From the NCBI GenBank assembly GCA_026419785.1, contig JAODTK010000865.1, positions 162,701-226,700 of the forward strand: a stretch of 64,000 bases of DNA, in the 5' to 3' direction. The notes below the pieces were generated by a model. It saw nothing but the letters and a program-made list of their open reading frames with translations, had not been told where the DNA came from and did no database searches. The position numbers were made by a program, and so were the translations under genes. How positions within the stretch are numbered: position 1 is the stretch's first letter; every line of letters starts with the position of its first letter. Of the stretch, positions 1 to 11,524 are shown piece by piece. This DNA is from Sclerodactyla briareus (Eukaryota; Echinodermata; Holothuroidea; Dendrochirotida; Sclerodactylidae).

Positions 1-545
1 TAACTAAGTCGTCTAACTTGCATAATTCATGCGAAAGTTCGTCGAATTTCCCCAAAACTACCTACCTCGTCCCAAAACTTTTTGACAAAGATTCGGGGTC
101 AATGGAGGTCATTCAATGTGTCTAATTTGCATAATTTATGCAAAATCTTGAAGTTGTTTGTATTCTCATGAAACCTGGTGGGTATGGTTTACCTTTAGTT
201 CCGAACCTTCTTATCAGGAATTCGGGGTCGCTGGAGGTCACTCAACGTGTCTAATTTGCATAATTTATGCATAGTTTGCTGGATTCTCATGAATCTTGTG
301 GGTATGGCTCACCTTTACTGTCCAGCATTTTCAACTTAACTGGAGGTCCATTCAGATTGTCTATTTGTCATAGTTTATTCACAGTTTGCAAAGTTTGTTA
401 GATTTTTATGAAAACTTGAATGGGTATGGGCTACCTTTAGTCCCCAAATATTTTAACATTGACTCGAGTCACTGGGGGTAATTCAGCGTGTATAATTTGC
501 TTCATTCATGCAAAGGTTCAAGTTTGCGCATGTGGTAACCATGAC
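1..545 (+). repeat. Satellite with about 125-bp period (sat-1)
   Basis: About four diverged tandem units. Each carries a 'ggtatggtctacctttagt'-like block, then 'actggaggtcattcaatgtg', then 'taatttgcataatttatgca'. The block recurs near 62, 189, 308 and 430. The left edge lies outside the window. Related reverse-strand copies occur near 37.2-37.5 kb and 54.3-54.8 kb, with fragments near 24.6 and 55.6 kb. No coding potential seen. Confidence 0.85.
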
Positions 546-719
546 ATGTATAGGCATTCCAAATGTATTTCCATATAACTTTGGTAGACATGGTCATAAT
601 CAGTCCTTATGAACTCGAAATTGGTCACTGATTAGTAAGCTGTTTCTGTTGAATGCTATACAAAAATCTGGAAGCAATACATGGATGCCTTGTAATTGTT
701 TGCATGGTGACTGATAGGA

Positions 720-1300
720 GAGGAGGACTCTCATGGGGGAGTCTTTATCGCTCTTAAAGATGACCTAATAGTAAATGAAGAGCAAGACCTTACAACTGAC
801 TGAGAGAGCCTATGGGTCAGCATTCATACAACGGCATAAACCCCGCTTTATATTGGAGTCTTTTATCGTCCGCAATCAACTGGTGTTGAATACATTAATC
901 AACTAGAGTCAGCTATCAGTCAGATCCCACCACAGGCATCTATTTGGCTACTCGGAGATTCTAACCTTCCCGATGTAGACTGAGACAACTTCACATTCAG
1001 GGCAGGTGGGTCGTATGCTGCTCCAAGCAAAGCCATGATAGACATAGCTCTTAACCATCTCCTATATCAACAAGTGAGGGAACCCACGAGACTAAATAAT
1101 ATTCTCGACTTGTGCTTTACAAACTCCCCATCGTTCGTGGTGAATACAGAGGTCTCGCCAGGAATCAGTGACCATGAAATTGTCATAATAGATGTCTCGG
1201 TCAAACCCATAAAACAAAAAAAACAAAAACTGCAACTCCCGGTGAATCGTAAGATCTTACTATTAGGAAGCGGAAACTTCCGATGCCTTATACGCCAATT
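720..1300 (+). pseudogene. LINE endonuclease-domain remnant
   Basis: Translation gives pieces typical of the C-terminal half of an APE-type endonuclease: a VFIALKDDL-like stretch, YIGVFYRPQS, WLLGDSNLPD, LDLCFTNSP and the late SDH motif in 'VSPGISDHEIVIID' (around 1160-1195). In this family the D/N and SDH residues form the catalytic site that nicks target DNA. Stops interrupt the frame near 808, 832 and 980, and the N-terminal half is absent. The open stretch starting at 1035 is only the last intact segment of this remnant, not a separate gene. Confidence 0.85.
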
Positions 1301-1324
1301 TGAGACAACGTTAAAAACAAGTGC

Positions 1325-2165
1325 AAGTCGGAACGTCTTGGTAGCTGCGGACAGCAAAATTCCCGTGGCGAATACACTGCATGTTTTTCTCCATTTCACA
1401 TTTATTGTTTGCTCGCATTTAACTGACCTCTACTGACATCTCTCATAACCATGGAATGACTTGGAACATGTCTACCACATTGGCCTACTATTTGCTATCA
1501 GTGCCCAGCAACAAGTATGCAGCACAACTCATTCCTAAGCCTGTGGCAGTGAACAGTGGAAACACACTTCCCACAGAAATGAATATCTGACAATATTGAC
1601 ACTCATAGTTATAGTTGAACCACTCCACAAGTTACCATTAACAGCTTTTAGGTGTGTGTGGGGGGGGGGGGCGTGGGGGAGGGGGGGGGAGCCGCCATTG
1701 GCCAATAAAAGCTTCCTGTGCCCACACATTTCTAGGTCACCAATGAGACACTGGACCGAGATGTAATGTAAACAAATCCTGCAGAGGCAGGGACTAATGT
1801 AAACTAGGGCGAGATGTGATGAAAGACAAATCATCTTCCCCTGGACCTTTCTGACAGATAAGTAAACACTGCCTAGCAGAGGATGAGTAATGTAAACAAA
1901 CTTGTCTGGCAGTCAGAGAGCTCAAATTAAAGTTGGAAATTGGGGTAATTAATTGGATTTAATTAAAATCTAATAACACTATGCGAACATAAATGTAGCT
2001 AAGGCTAGCCAGTAGCAAGTTCCATCCACCTACCAAGTTTCAACCTGATCGCACAGTATGGTTAGAAGTTATGAATGAACGTGACGAGCAGAAGGGACGA
2101 ACTAACGAACGAACGAACGGACGGAGAGACATGATGACTTGTAGAGCTGCTCTCCGCAGCTAACA
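1325..2165 (+). mobile_element. Hairpin-ended repeat element nested in the LINE
   Basis: This block separates LINE endonuclease sequence from the resumed LINE reading near 2170 (EYMESRSVDEL). Its first 100 bases (about 1333-1430) match the reverse complement of about 9995-10100. Its right end has a GAAC/GGAC microsatellite (2107-2122), then 'agacatgatgactt', then a hairpin with arms AGCTGC (2145-2150) and GCAGCT (2156-2161), followed by TAA. The same end layout occurs at 37.1 and 39.4 kb. It resembles pearl/CvA/DINE-type non-autonomous elements; the left border is approximate. Confidence 0.6.
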
Positions 2166-2169
2166 AACT

Positions 2170-4230
2170 CACCCAGGAATACATGGAGTCCAGATCCGTA
2201 GACGAGCTGGCTTGAGGGAAATAACAGCTAATCATCATCTTCTATGAGCCAATTTATTCCGTCTAAGATTACCTCTTCTCGTTGGAACCTTCCATGGGTC
2301 AATGCATCTATCAAACGTGATATTTGTAGGGAGAAGCGCTTGTACAACAAAGCTAAGATATCTGGCTCACCCTCTCTCTGGGAACGTTTTAGGGATCTCC
2401 GTAGATCTACTGAAAGGAACATTAGGAAAGCTAAAAGTGAGTTTATTCATGATGTTATTGGACGTAGCCTAGAGAGCAATAACACCAAGCCCTTTTTGAA
2501 CTATATAAAATCTGCAAGGAAGGACATTTTCGGGGTCCCAACTGTAATTGCAGCTGATGGCACTAAAGCCTACTTGGCTAAGGAAAAGTTAATCTACTGA
2601 ATAAACAATTCAGCTTTGTATAACTAGAGAGGACTTGGACACCATCCCAACCATATCCACATCCAACATTCCCGATATGCCAACTATTACGGTAGAGGAA
2701 CAGGGTGTAGAGAAGCTCCTGCGAGAACTAAATATAAACAAAGCTTCAGGCCCAGATGCTATAACAGCCAGAATTCTACATGAATGTGCATCCACTCTTG
2801 CTCCTCTACTGACCAAGCTCTTTACAAAATCTCTGGATACCGGTTGCCTACCTGCTGCTTGACTTAATGCCAATGTGACACCACTGTATAAGAAGGGTGA
2901 TAGGAGTAAACCAGAAAATTACAGACAAGTTTCCCTGACCGTCGATACCCTGGAGATTATTGGAACATATCATCCACCATCATATAATGGCTCACTTCGA
3001 CAAATATAAGATTCTCGTGGACGTTCAGCATGGTTTTAGAAAGGGTCGTTCGTGTGACACCCAGTTATCTGCCTTAACTGATGATCTTACACGGATTTTG
3101 AATACCAGAGGACAAGCTGACCTCAACATTATGGATTTTAGCAAGGTCTTTGATTCCGTACCACACCAGCGCTTGCTGAAGAAGTTACACCATTCCGGGA
3201 TAAGGAACAACACACTCAGTTGAATTGATAGTTTTCTAACTGGTCGGCATCAACAGGTTGTACTTGAGGGGGAATCATCCGAGCGTACTAAAGTCATTTC
3301 TGGAGTACCCCAGGTAACAGTGCTTGGTCCTTTATTATTTTTAACCTACGTCAATGACCTACCATCTGTAATCAACTCTAAAGTTAGACTATTTGCTGAT
3401 GACTTTATCCTGTATCGCCACATTAACAACGAAGAAGACTCAATAGTCCTCCAGAAGGACCTTGATGCCTTAGAAATGGGAGAGACGGCAGCTGTCTTTT
3501 AATCCCCCCAAATGCTTTGCTATGAAGGTCACCCACAAGAAGCGCCCTTCGCATCATATTTACAAGATGGGCAATTCTGTTTTACAAGAAGTAGCATATC
3601 ATCCGTACTTAGGTGTTGAAATGAGCAACAACATGAAATGGTCTCGGCACATAACCCATATTACCTCTAAAGCCAATAAAATGCTGGGTCTTCTGAAGAG
3701 GAACATTTACCACGCCAGTTCCCGAACTAAGTCCATCGCCTGTAAGCATTGATTAGACCGCGTCTTGAATATCGTTCTGCTATTTGGGACCCACATCACA
3801 AAACTGATCTTCACAAGCTGGAAGCATACAACACAGAGCGGCCAGATTTGCTGTTGGAAACTACTGCATTTCCAAAATTCTGAAGGATTTGGAATGGGAT
3901 TCCCTCCAGAATCGTCGAGTTGAATCTAGATTTACAACAATCTATAAAGAGACCCATGGAATTATTCCAAGCAATATCGGTACTGTTTGGCAGTCCTCTG
4001 GTGCACCCAGACTTCACCAGACAAGACAGACCGGAGACTGTAAGTATAACAGGATAACCACAAATAAAGAGAAGTAAAGGTACCGGTATTCCCTATACCC
4101 GAGATCTATGCCCGAATGGAACTTGTTAGGCATTGCCATAAGAAACGCCTCTAGTATTAACTCGTTCAAATCAAAACTGGGCGCCATTGATCTAAAGTGG
4201 CTCTCGGCTGAAGCCCATTTTTACATTTGA
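2170..4230 (+). pseudogene. LINE reverse transcriptase remnant
   Basis: Segments give the classic RT blocks in order: HGFRKGRSCDTQL (about 3030), FSKVFDSVPHQRLL (about 3140), GVPQ (about 3300), LGPLLFLTYVNDLP, the catalytic FADD box (about 3392-3403), and a later YLGVEMSNNMKWSRHI stretch (about 3610). A C-terminal EWNLLGIAIRNASSINSFK-like segment lies near 4115-4175. At least five stops or frame changes break it, so it cannot encode an active enzyme. Many sister copies should exist in the genome. Confidence 0.9.
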
Positions 4231-4369
4231 TTCGTGTTTGGCATTTGGATGCCCAAGTACGCGATAACCAGTGATGGTGTTTGTACGTGTGAAGGATACA
4301 GATACAGATACAAATACAGAAGAAAAACCACTGATCGCGCAACCAGGTGAGACGCTGGGGGCGATCGCC

Positions 4370-5037
4370 TTTTCTACATACGTGTCATCTTCACTGGAGT
4401 GCGGTGAACATATGGAAAGGCAACAAGGAGAATTTGGTTTGGGACACGATTCATGCATACCCACCACCAATGCTGGTTTCCAACTGCCATTTTCCTGACA
4501 CTGCACATAATCAATGGCTAGAGTTCAGTGTACTTCTAATCCTCATTGATTATAACAGCCTTGACATGCTGCCTCTTGATGAAAGCTATATGCAACAAAA
4601 ACAACAGGACAGGGGGTCGTGCACTTCAGTATGGATCGAGGATTACGTGATTGACGTTTGGCACTATATATGGGCACGGAGGCGGGACAAAACAATTCTG
4701 GGACATGTGAAATTTGGCGAAAAATTTGAACGGAGAGAATTCTGAAAATATCACCAAATTTCCCTCGAATTTTTTTAATCAAGAGCCCGAAAAATTTCAC
4801 ACATTTCCCACGACAGTGATGTTCGAGCAAATTCCCAAGATGCGGGCAAACTCTAACCCAATTGGAAGGGGTTCTGTGGGCAGCGGATACCTCTAAAAAT
4901 GGAGGTATGGTAGGAATTAAAGCCACGATGAAGAATTGTAAGGTCAGTATAAACATCGATTTTCGGAACTGCGCAAGCCAAAGGTGGCGCTCCGCTTAGA
5001 TAGTATCCGCACCAGTCAGAAACAAATCTACGCCACT
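4370..5037 (+). repeat. Unnamed dispersed repeat, copy 1
   Basis: Matches the reverse complement of about 5882-6790 and, in the same direction, about 62390-63000. Shared landmarks are 'tacgtgtcatc-tcac-gtg', a T/C- or G-rich tract, 'aacaggcaggggatcgtgcac', 'ggcggacattctgagacat', and at the far end 'ggcgctccgcttagat-gtatccgc'. I find no ORF conserved among the copies. It ends near 'ctacgccactg', a phrase also seen beside other poly-C tracts in the window. Confidence 0.7.
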
Positions 5038-5179
5038 GTTTCATTATGTAATCTACCTGAAGTAACTTGGAGGTATAAGGCGTCCGATCGAGGTTCGAGT
5101 GTATTTCATTCAGTCGTTACAATATGCTTCAGTCGAGAAATGAAACCCGGTTGGAGATTCTATGTAGTTACTTCATGGG

Positions 5180-5860
5180 CCGTGTGTGTATGCATGTGTA
5201 ATACTTGCTGTAACACGGTAACTCGGGCCTATGTGGATGAATCTCTTACTGTTGTATGTATGTTACCCATGATGAGTAAGCCTACAAGCCTCGCATTGTT
5301 TTGAATCAAATCTGGGATCCACAGAAGTGATCAACTTGAAGTCTGAAAGCATTGTCAACACGATAAGTTCAGAATGCCTGGTCCGATTTGAGTGAAATAT
5401 TAGCTTTCCTGCAGATAGTGCAAGTGTGGTGGAGAGCGGAGTTCAGTTCCATGAAAAATTGGAAATTCGCACGAAAAATTATACTTTTGGCAAATGTTTG
5501 CTTGGGAACACGGTAACTCGACCAGATCTAGAGAAATAAGGCTCACATCTGGTGAGGCATGTTCCCGATTTGAGACATGTTTCACGGTAGGTCAGGAGGT
5601 AATCTGACAATTCAGCAGAGGTAGTCTGGAAACCCAGGTCCCAGAACAATTTCTCGTGAAGACGAGTCCAGAAGGCTTGGTTCTGACCAAGTTTACCTCA
5701 ATCGTGACTAAGAAAAGTATTCTGGATTTATTCTGGACGTATTTACGAGTCAGAATTGTCTAGCTTTTACCTCTGTTGCATGACCTCGCGACATAAATTT
5801 GAATTGGCCAAATACAATAGGGTTCATTACTCATCAAGGGAACATACAAGAATAAAGTTC
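5180..5860. repeat. Degenerate copies of the 306-bp satellite
   Basis: Contains decayed versions of the satellite signature, such as 'aacacggtaactcg' (near 5213 and 5508) and 'aacacgataagttcagaatg' (near 5357), preceded by a GT-rich stretch near 5188. Its far end (about 5810-5850) reads in the opposite direction. It lies between the two inverted copies of the dispersed repeat. Confidence 0.65.
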
Positions 5861-5881
5861 ATCCCATTTCTGACCCACCAG

Positions 5882-6790
5882 TGGCGTCGTAGATTTGGTT
5901 TTTCTGCAAGTGGGGGGGGGGTGACTGGTGCGGCGGATACAATCTAAGCGGAGCGCCGCCATTAGTTGGCGCAGATCGTGCAGATTTTTTAGATTTGAAG
6001 GCCCTTCAGATGCCGGAAAGGAACTTGGCGAATGTTTTTGAGCTGCATTTTACCAGTCTTGAAATATGTATCGCATGGCTGCAATTTCCAATTTAATGAA
6101 AAAAAAAAATCAAATCTATAGAAATGTTGATACAATCCGATTGAGTCGAGAGGATACAAGGATTTCAATCTACTATGCATCACTCTTAAATTCTTCCACT
6201 GCCAAGTTCCATACTAGCCCTTCATATCGCATGTTACATTTGTCTATCATGCCCCAAACTGCGTCCGTTATTGAAATCATAGTACTCCGCACTGATTTGC
6301 TAAAACTGTGAAATTGTCGTCAATATTTGGGGCTGCGATTTGTGTTAAATATTAGAATGACTAACACCGAATCGAGTAGTAAGGGTACTTTTTTGTTCCC
6401 GTTCAAATTTTTTGTTCAAATTTTAAATGCCCAGATTGTTCTGTCCCGCCTCCAGCGCCTGAACAGTGTGTCAAACGTCACTCACGTAAACTCCTACGGA
6501 TATGTGCACGACCCCCCTGATGACTATGGTTTTCGTTGCATATAGCTTTCATCGAGATGCCAGCACGCAGGTTGTTACAAACAAAAGCCCATTAGAAGTA
6601 CCGGCTACAATAAAATTATAAACCATTGTAGGTGCAGGTGTTGGGAAAATGCCGGTTGGAAATCCCGCATTTGGGAGGGGGGGGGGGGGGGAGGAGACAT
6701 GAAACGTGTCCCGGCCAAACCAAATTTTCCTTTGGGCCTTTCCATAGTCCACCCGCACTTGTGGATGACACGTCTGGAGAAAAAGCATAT
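5882..6790 (-). repeat. Unnamed dispersed repeat, copy 2 (inverted)
   Basis: Reverse complement of copy 1, with matching ends: the outer landmark near 6790 corresponds to about 4370, and the inner landmark 'gcggatacaatctaagcgg' near 5932-5950 corresponds to about 4990. It differs from copy 1 by an extra 200 bases or so between 5990 and 6370 and by a poly-G tract near 6678-6690. Small ORFs on both strands look like chance. Confidence 0.7.
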
Positions 6791-7257
6791 TTGCTCAAAT
6801 CTGACGCAGTTTATTGTGCACGAGCTTTACGTATTATATATTTGAAAGGAAAGAAAGAAAACAGCGCGCGCGGGTTTTTTTTTGCCCTCCTCAACATATA
6901 ATTTAGGCAATCTTAGTAGGAAATATGTGTCAGGTATTGTGTTAGGCCGTACTGTGCGCCTTCGTTGCTACCGTCTCATCTTTACTACTGATACGATCGT
7001 GTTTATGCTTCCACCCGAAGGTCTTTCAGCTGACTACGGAATCCCACAGTCGGAAATGGTAGGGGACGCTTCAGTTTGGGTTGTGAAGGACCCGCGAATC
7101 TCGCCTCTCTTTTCGAAGAGTGCCCAGTGAGTAACTGAGGCAGGGGTGAGAATTCTGCTCCGGGATCGCCATTAACGTCCCCATCCGAACCAGACGAGAG
7201 TGTAGCTCATCGTGCAGCCTTTTCCTACAAGAGAAGGGCGGGGTGAGGTGAAAATTG

Positions 7258-7335
7258 GTGTCGTCACCGGGGGTTTGAACCAGGAACCCTCAGGATTTGC
7301 AGGCGGACACTACCGTTCTGCCACCTCACCGCTAC
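7258..7335 (-). mobile_element. tRNA-derived SINE head
   Basis: On the - strand an A-box-like 'ggtggcagaacggtagtg' (7308-7325) is followed at tRNA spacing by a B-box-like 'gggttcctggttcaaaccc'. This is the internal pol III promoter layout. No good cloverleaf or anticodon arm is evident, so it is a SINE or tRNA relic and not a tRNA gene. Its body and tail are unclear. Confidence 0.5.
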
Positions 7336-7345
7336 TACCCTCAAT

Positions 7346-8600
7346 TCATTTATTTTGAGATACATGCCTGGCATATGGGGGAGAGGGGGGGGGGGTTGGT
7401 GGGGGGGGGTCAATAGCATCCCCCAAACATCCAATATTGCGGGGATGTATCCCCCCCCCCCCACCCCCCGCGCGATCTACGCCTATGATTCGGAACCCTA
7501 GTCTAGTTAACGTGTTTACCAGTCTCTTCCTTCAAAAATGTATCATTCTTCCCAACAAAATCATCACCACCCATGTCTCCATCCAAAAAATAGCGTTCCC
7601 GTACTCATGCTAAGAAAGTCTACAACTGATTTCTCCAAAATAACGAAGTCAAACTGGGTTGCACTATAATTTTGAACATTTCGTGGGGACAACATTCAGC
7701 CACAATAGATTTCAGCCGACCTTCCACCCTTCTCAATTGCGTGAAATCAACCAACAACCCGTATGACTAATTCCCGCGCAGAGTACCGAGAGAATTTTTG
7801 TCCTTTAGGGGAGAGGGGGGGTGGGTTGAGGTCGAACCCAATGGACGGTGCGACCCTCCTAAATGGCCTCGTTCTCCCTATTGGCAAATAGTACAATTTA
7901 TGGGCCCCTAGACACGTGCTGCTGCAGTATTTGCTAAATAACAGCTGCGAAGCTCAACTGAACTACAAAAACAGTTTTTGTGTTATAATTTATTGTCACT
8001 TGGGTCATGGGGGGTTCCGCCACCAACCCCTTCCCCCCGCCCCGTGGGTACGCCAATGACTCATTCCCATTGATCAGGTTTTGCTTAAATTGACTGATCA
8101 GATCATCTTCAGCCGAACAACAGCCACAGGTATGTTGGGGGGGGGGGCTGACCTCGAGTTGGTAAAACGGCGAGAACAACGTAATGTCCGGGTCCTGTAG
8201 GAGGTCAACGCCTTCACGTCTCTCTGAAGATCATACCCGGCAAACTATTTGGTGCGAGAACCTTCCGAGGATTTCAGCAAATTTCTTCCCTCGAATTGGC
8301 AGTTGCACCTATCGCCAGTCCCGTGGGGTACCCACACCCACCGCCCCCACTTCCTCTTTGACAGCCTCGGGAGAATACCAGTCCCATGCAAGTCACAACT
8401 CACTGAGTACTGGATGCCTGGAACAAGATTAACTCGATCAGAAGATTACTCGGGAGGATACAAAAAATGCTTAATCCTTCTTTTTCGTTCAATTTATATT
8501 CAAATAAGAAGAACGGAACAATAGTGTAGGAGTTGAATGGACAGTTTGACACGACTAAGAAATCCCCGTCTGAAATGCCAGAGAATTCAGACGACCTAAT
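7346..8600. other. Unassigned sequence with G/C runs
   Basis: No convincing gene. Contains G- or C-runs near 7380-7410, 7450-7465, 7800-7830 and 8138-8148. Small ORFs occur on both strands without motifs. Confidence 0.4.
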
Positions 8601-8640
8601 AAATGATGTACCGTAACGAATACGATCTCTCTTCAGATAC

Positions 8641-8713
8641 ATATAAAAGACAGACAGAAGCGGGATCAGTGCACAACAGATACAAGCCGAGTAATACAAA
8701 CGAAGACTTCAAG
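8641..8713 (+). promoter_or_regulatory. Candidate TATA/Inr promoter with short first exon
   Basis: TATAAAA lies at 8642-8648. An initiator-like TCAGT has its A at 8668, 26 bases downstream of the first T. A 46-base stretch then ends in a good splice donor, AAG|GTAGGC (GT at 8714). This is the pattern of a TATA promoter with a short non-coding exon. The next strong acceptor seen downstream on this strand is at 14015, before the cyclin exons, so it could be their 5' exon. That link is only inference. Confidence 0.35.
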
Positions 8714-8959
8714 GTAGGCCTACTATTTCCCTGTTACTAATTCGAGTTACTTTCATGTTGTAGGATGGGGGGCGAGTCGTGATTTTCTCAACATTTGTAC
8801 AGTATGTCTGCACGGCAGAGGCGGATGCTGTTCGTTTTAAGGCTATGAATAGTCCACAGTAGGTCACCAGAAGTGTTGCAGTAGTCGTCTCTGTGAGGCA
8901 CGCTTGGGAACGTGAGCACTTTCCTAGCCTAGGGACTGTCACGGTTGTCCACATCAACG

Positions 8960-9060
8960 CTTCATAATAGTCATATCAATCGATATCTGCACGATATTCG
9001 GTCTCAGTTTTCGATCAGCTGGCTGCCTAAAGTTATTTAGCTGTTTGATGTACTTGAGCA
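8960..9060 (+). repeat. Short dispersed repeat shared with about 62.12-62.22 kb
   Basis: Contains 'ttttcgatcagctggctgc', identical near 62165, with weaker similarity over about 85 bases around it in the same order. Probably part of an unnamed repeat. Confidence 0.5.
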
Positions 9061-9619
9061 ACTGAATAGAAGATATTCAAAATGGCCCCAAATTTACTGG
9101 ATTATTTTGATGATAGATCTAATAATATTGTGAAAAGATCCTTAGAAGTTGTCTTATTGTTTTATAAAATCTTCAGGGCACCTAACAACGCCATAAAATA
9201 CCGTAAGGTTGAAGTTTCAACTACACAGAATTAGAAGCGCGGTTGCATGCAGGCTCGAGTAGCAGAAAGCACAACGATTACGTTCGAAAAAACGATAGCC
9301 TAAAATTGGGTATAGAGAAACAAGAATCATAACCACCTTCGGGTGGAAATAACAAATTATATTAATTTAGTAAATATTTGGCTCGAGTTGGTATTGACAA
9401 GTGTTTCAGTGTGTTGGCTAGTGTGCACCCCCCCCCCCCCCTCCTTATCTGTGTTAGGCCTACTTTATCTATTCATCCATGATTAGCTTTTAAGAAATGA
9501 AATTTGCGTGAAACATTTCGCCCTCAACAACGCCTCCTGTAATCAATTGTGCATTGAAACTGTTCCATAGCCATATTTAGCATGCTATCAAGTATCAACA
9601 ACTACTACACACTGAAATA

Positions 9620-9903
9620 ACGGGATGGGCATAATAGGGGTAACGACTAACAGTACAAACAAAATATATCAATTGGGTCTAAAATATAATACAGAATTGC
9701 GGGGTTTTCCCACTTTAAAGTTTGCTGTATATACAGCTATGAAATAAGCAGTGTTGAAGAAATCTTAGAACTGTATATAATGTTGTTAACTACTACTGGA
9801 GCTTGGGCATGATGGGGTTTTGCATTTTTAAAGTACAGATTTGCGTGTTTTCCCTGTTAATCTGCCGTATACAGCTATGAAATGAAGCAGTGTTGCAGAA
9901 ATC
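9620..9903 (+). repeat. Diverged direct repeat pair
   Basis: Two diverged copies (about 9620-9765 and 9802-9903) share 'gggcat-at-ggggt', 'tttaaagt', 'tatacagctatgaaat' and 'agcagtgtt-agaaatc'. No gene is visible. Confidence 0.5.
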
Positions 9904-9994
9904 GTGTTTACAAATAAAAATATACAGGCCTAGAAGTGAGTTATTCCGGGTAGACATCTTCAAAGTCATTCCGAGGTTACGAACAGTAAAGGTC

Positions 9995-10100
9995 AATTAA
10001 ATGTGAACGTACAACAAATGTGGATGGTGAAGAACATGCAGTGTATTCGCTAGAGAAATTTGGCCGTCCGCGGCAGCTACCATCACGCTGTCATCAAAAT
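9995..10100 (-). repeat. Fragment of the element nested at 1.33-1.43 kb
   Basis: The reverse complement matches about 1333-1430, including 'gcgaatacactgcatgtt'. It shows that this sequence is a dispersed repeat. Confidence 0.65.
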
Positions 10101-10291
10101 TGGGTCTAGTAACAGGGGCGGAGCACAGTAGTATTTTTAAAAGGGGATGGGGTTCCAAACCCGATAGCGTATCAAATTGAGAGCCACCATCGGTTGGCAC
10201 TTTCCTTTGCAGATGAAAGATGGTGCTATACCTTCTACTACTTATATCCTGGTACCATTCAGCAGGGACCCGCGAAGTAAACCTGTTATGG

Positions 10292-10655
10292 TGCGAACTT
10301 TTAGGCAGCACTGACTGGACTTGTAATGATAGGCATATAAACAAAATGCAGTTTGTTGTTTTGAAGCTAGAGAAATTCAGCATGTGCACATTTGTTGAAA
10401 ATTAGTATCAATTCAGTGATCAAATAATACCAAGCACGATTCAGGGTGACAGCCTACTTTCAGCTCAGTACCGAGGGATGCGAACTTTAGGCAGCACTGA
10501 CTGGACTTGTAATGATAGGCATATAAACAAAATGCATTTGTTGTTTTGAAGCTAGAGAAATTCAGCATGTGCACATTTGTTGAAAATTAGTATCAATTCA
10601 GTGATCAAATAATACCAAGCACGATTCAGGGTGACAGCCTACTTTCAATTCAGTC
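10292..10655 (+). repeat. Recent tandem duplication, about 180 bp, two copies
   Basis: Copy 1 at 10292-10470 and copy 2 at 10479-10655 are nearly identical, from 'tgcgaactt-taggcagc' through 'ggtgacagcctactttca'. They differ by only a few bases, so the duplication is young, or is an assembly artefact. Confidence 0.9.
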
Positions 10656-10768
10656 ATTACCGGCTTAAGTCCTAACTCTAAACGAACCATCTTTATAGAT
10701 GAGCGCACTGAACACAGAATCCATAGGTAAATCTATGTACATGTGAATACGTTTACACTGAAATCAGG

Positions 10769-10820
10769 CGAGGGCACATTCCTTATAAACACGGCGAGGG
10801 CACATTCCTTATAAACACGA
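10769..10820 (+). repeat. 26-bp tandem repeat, two copies
   Basis: 'cgagggcacattccttataa' plus 'acacgg/a' occurs twice head to tail. Confidence 0.9.
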
Positions 10821-11117
10821 CTCTCCTATTCTTTCTTCTTGCCGATTTACCGAGCTATACTCCATTGGACCAGTGATCCTTAGTTCGATTTTTGCATTTT
10901 GAGCGTGGCGTCGCCTCGGACGGTCTGCAAGACTACCGCAAGAATCTGTCTGCTAGAAGTGGCGGTAGTATATTATGTAGTAGTACCTGAAATCGGCTCG
11001 CTGTTTTCTGGAATTAATACGAAAGCACATAGTATACTGCCTCAGCATCTGTCCACATCTTGGTAGAATGCATTAGTGTTTCCAAACAGGGTGGGGCGGG
11101 GGTGGGGGGACACGGAA

Positions 11118-11290
11118 CCTTGATTAACTTGACCCCACCTAGATGAATGAAGCCCAAACTCTGCATGTTTGTTCACTATGGCGACTACATTTGCTCAGGG
11201 GAGAAATCAAATTGGAGAACCTTGTTGGGAGGAGTTCAGATTGCTTGGTCTGAAATTTAGTGTGTAACTTTCTAATCGAGAGTCCAAGCA
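11118..11290 (+). repeat. Lone decayed unit of the 306-bp satellite
   Basis: Reads 'aacttgaccccacctagatg' then 'aatgaagc', a near match to the unit signature at 17.2-19.4 kb, followed by 'ttggtctgaaatttagtgtg', which also belongs to the unit. Confidence 0.6.
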
Positions 11291-11524
11291 AAACCTATTG
11301 GTTCCACATTTGTCGGCCATTTGTTGTCACTAAGCCACTCGGCTTTCTGATTTGAGACTCCAAATACGAGAATGAAGAACATGAATAAGACTGTTCTGAC
11401 CTCATGAGCAAGACCAATAATGCCTGACGTTGGATTCTAAAAACGGTTTGTAGGAAATGAGAAATCGTCAGAAACTGTCATTTGTGGGAATACAGGTCGT
11501 CCTAACAGACAACCGTGTCTGGTC

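Larger units (their letters stand above)
700..4320 (+). mobile_element. 5'-truncated CR1/L2-type LINE, interrupted by another element
   Basis: A non-LTR retrotransposon with an APE-type endonuclease part (about 700-1300) and a reverse transcriptase part (about 2170-4230). The 5' end is missing within the endonuclease. The 3' end seems to be a GATACA-like run near 4290-4320, as expected of LINE tails. The reading is split by an insertion of about 0.84 kb (about 1325-2165) and by several in-frame stops and frame changes, so the copy is dead. CR1/L2/Jockey-group membership is inferred from motif style; a phylogeny of the RT would be needed for the clade. Confidence 0.9.

Noticed and set aside
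6882-7130. 82-codon + strand ORF
   Set aside because: Both strands read protein-like here and no domain or splice pair was found.
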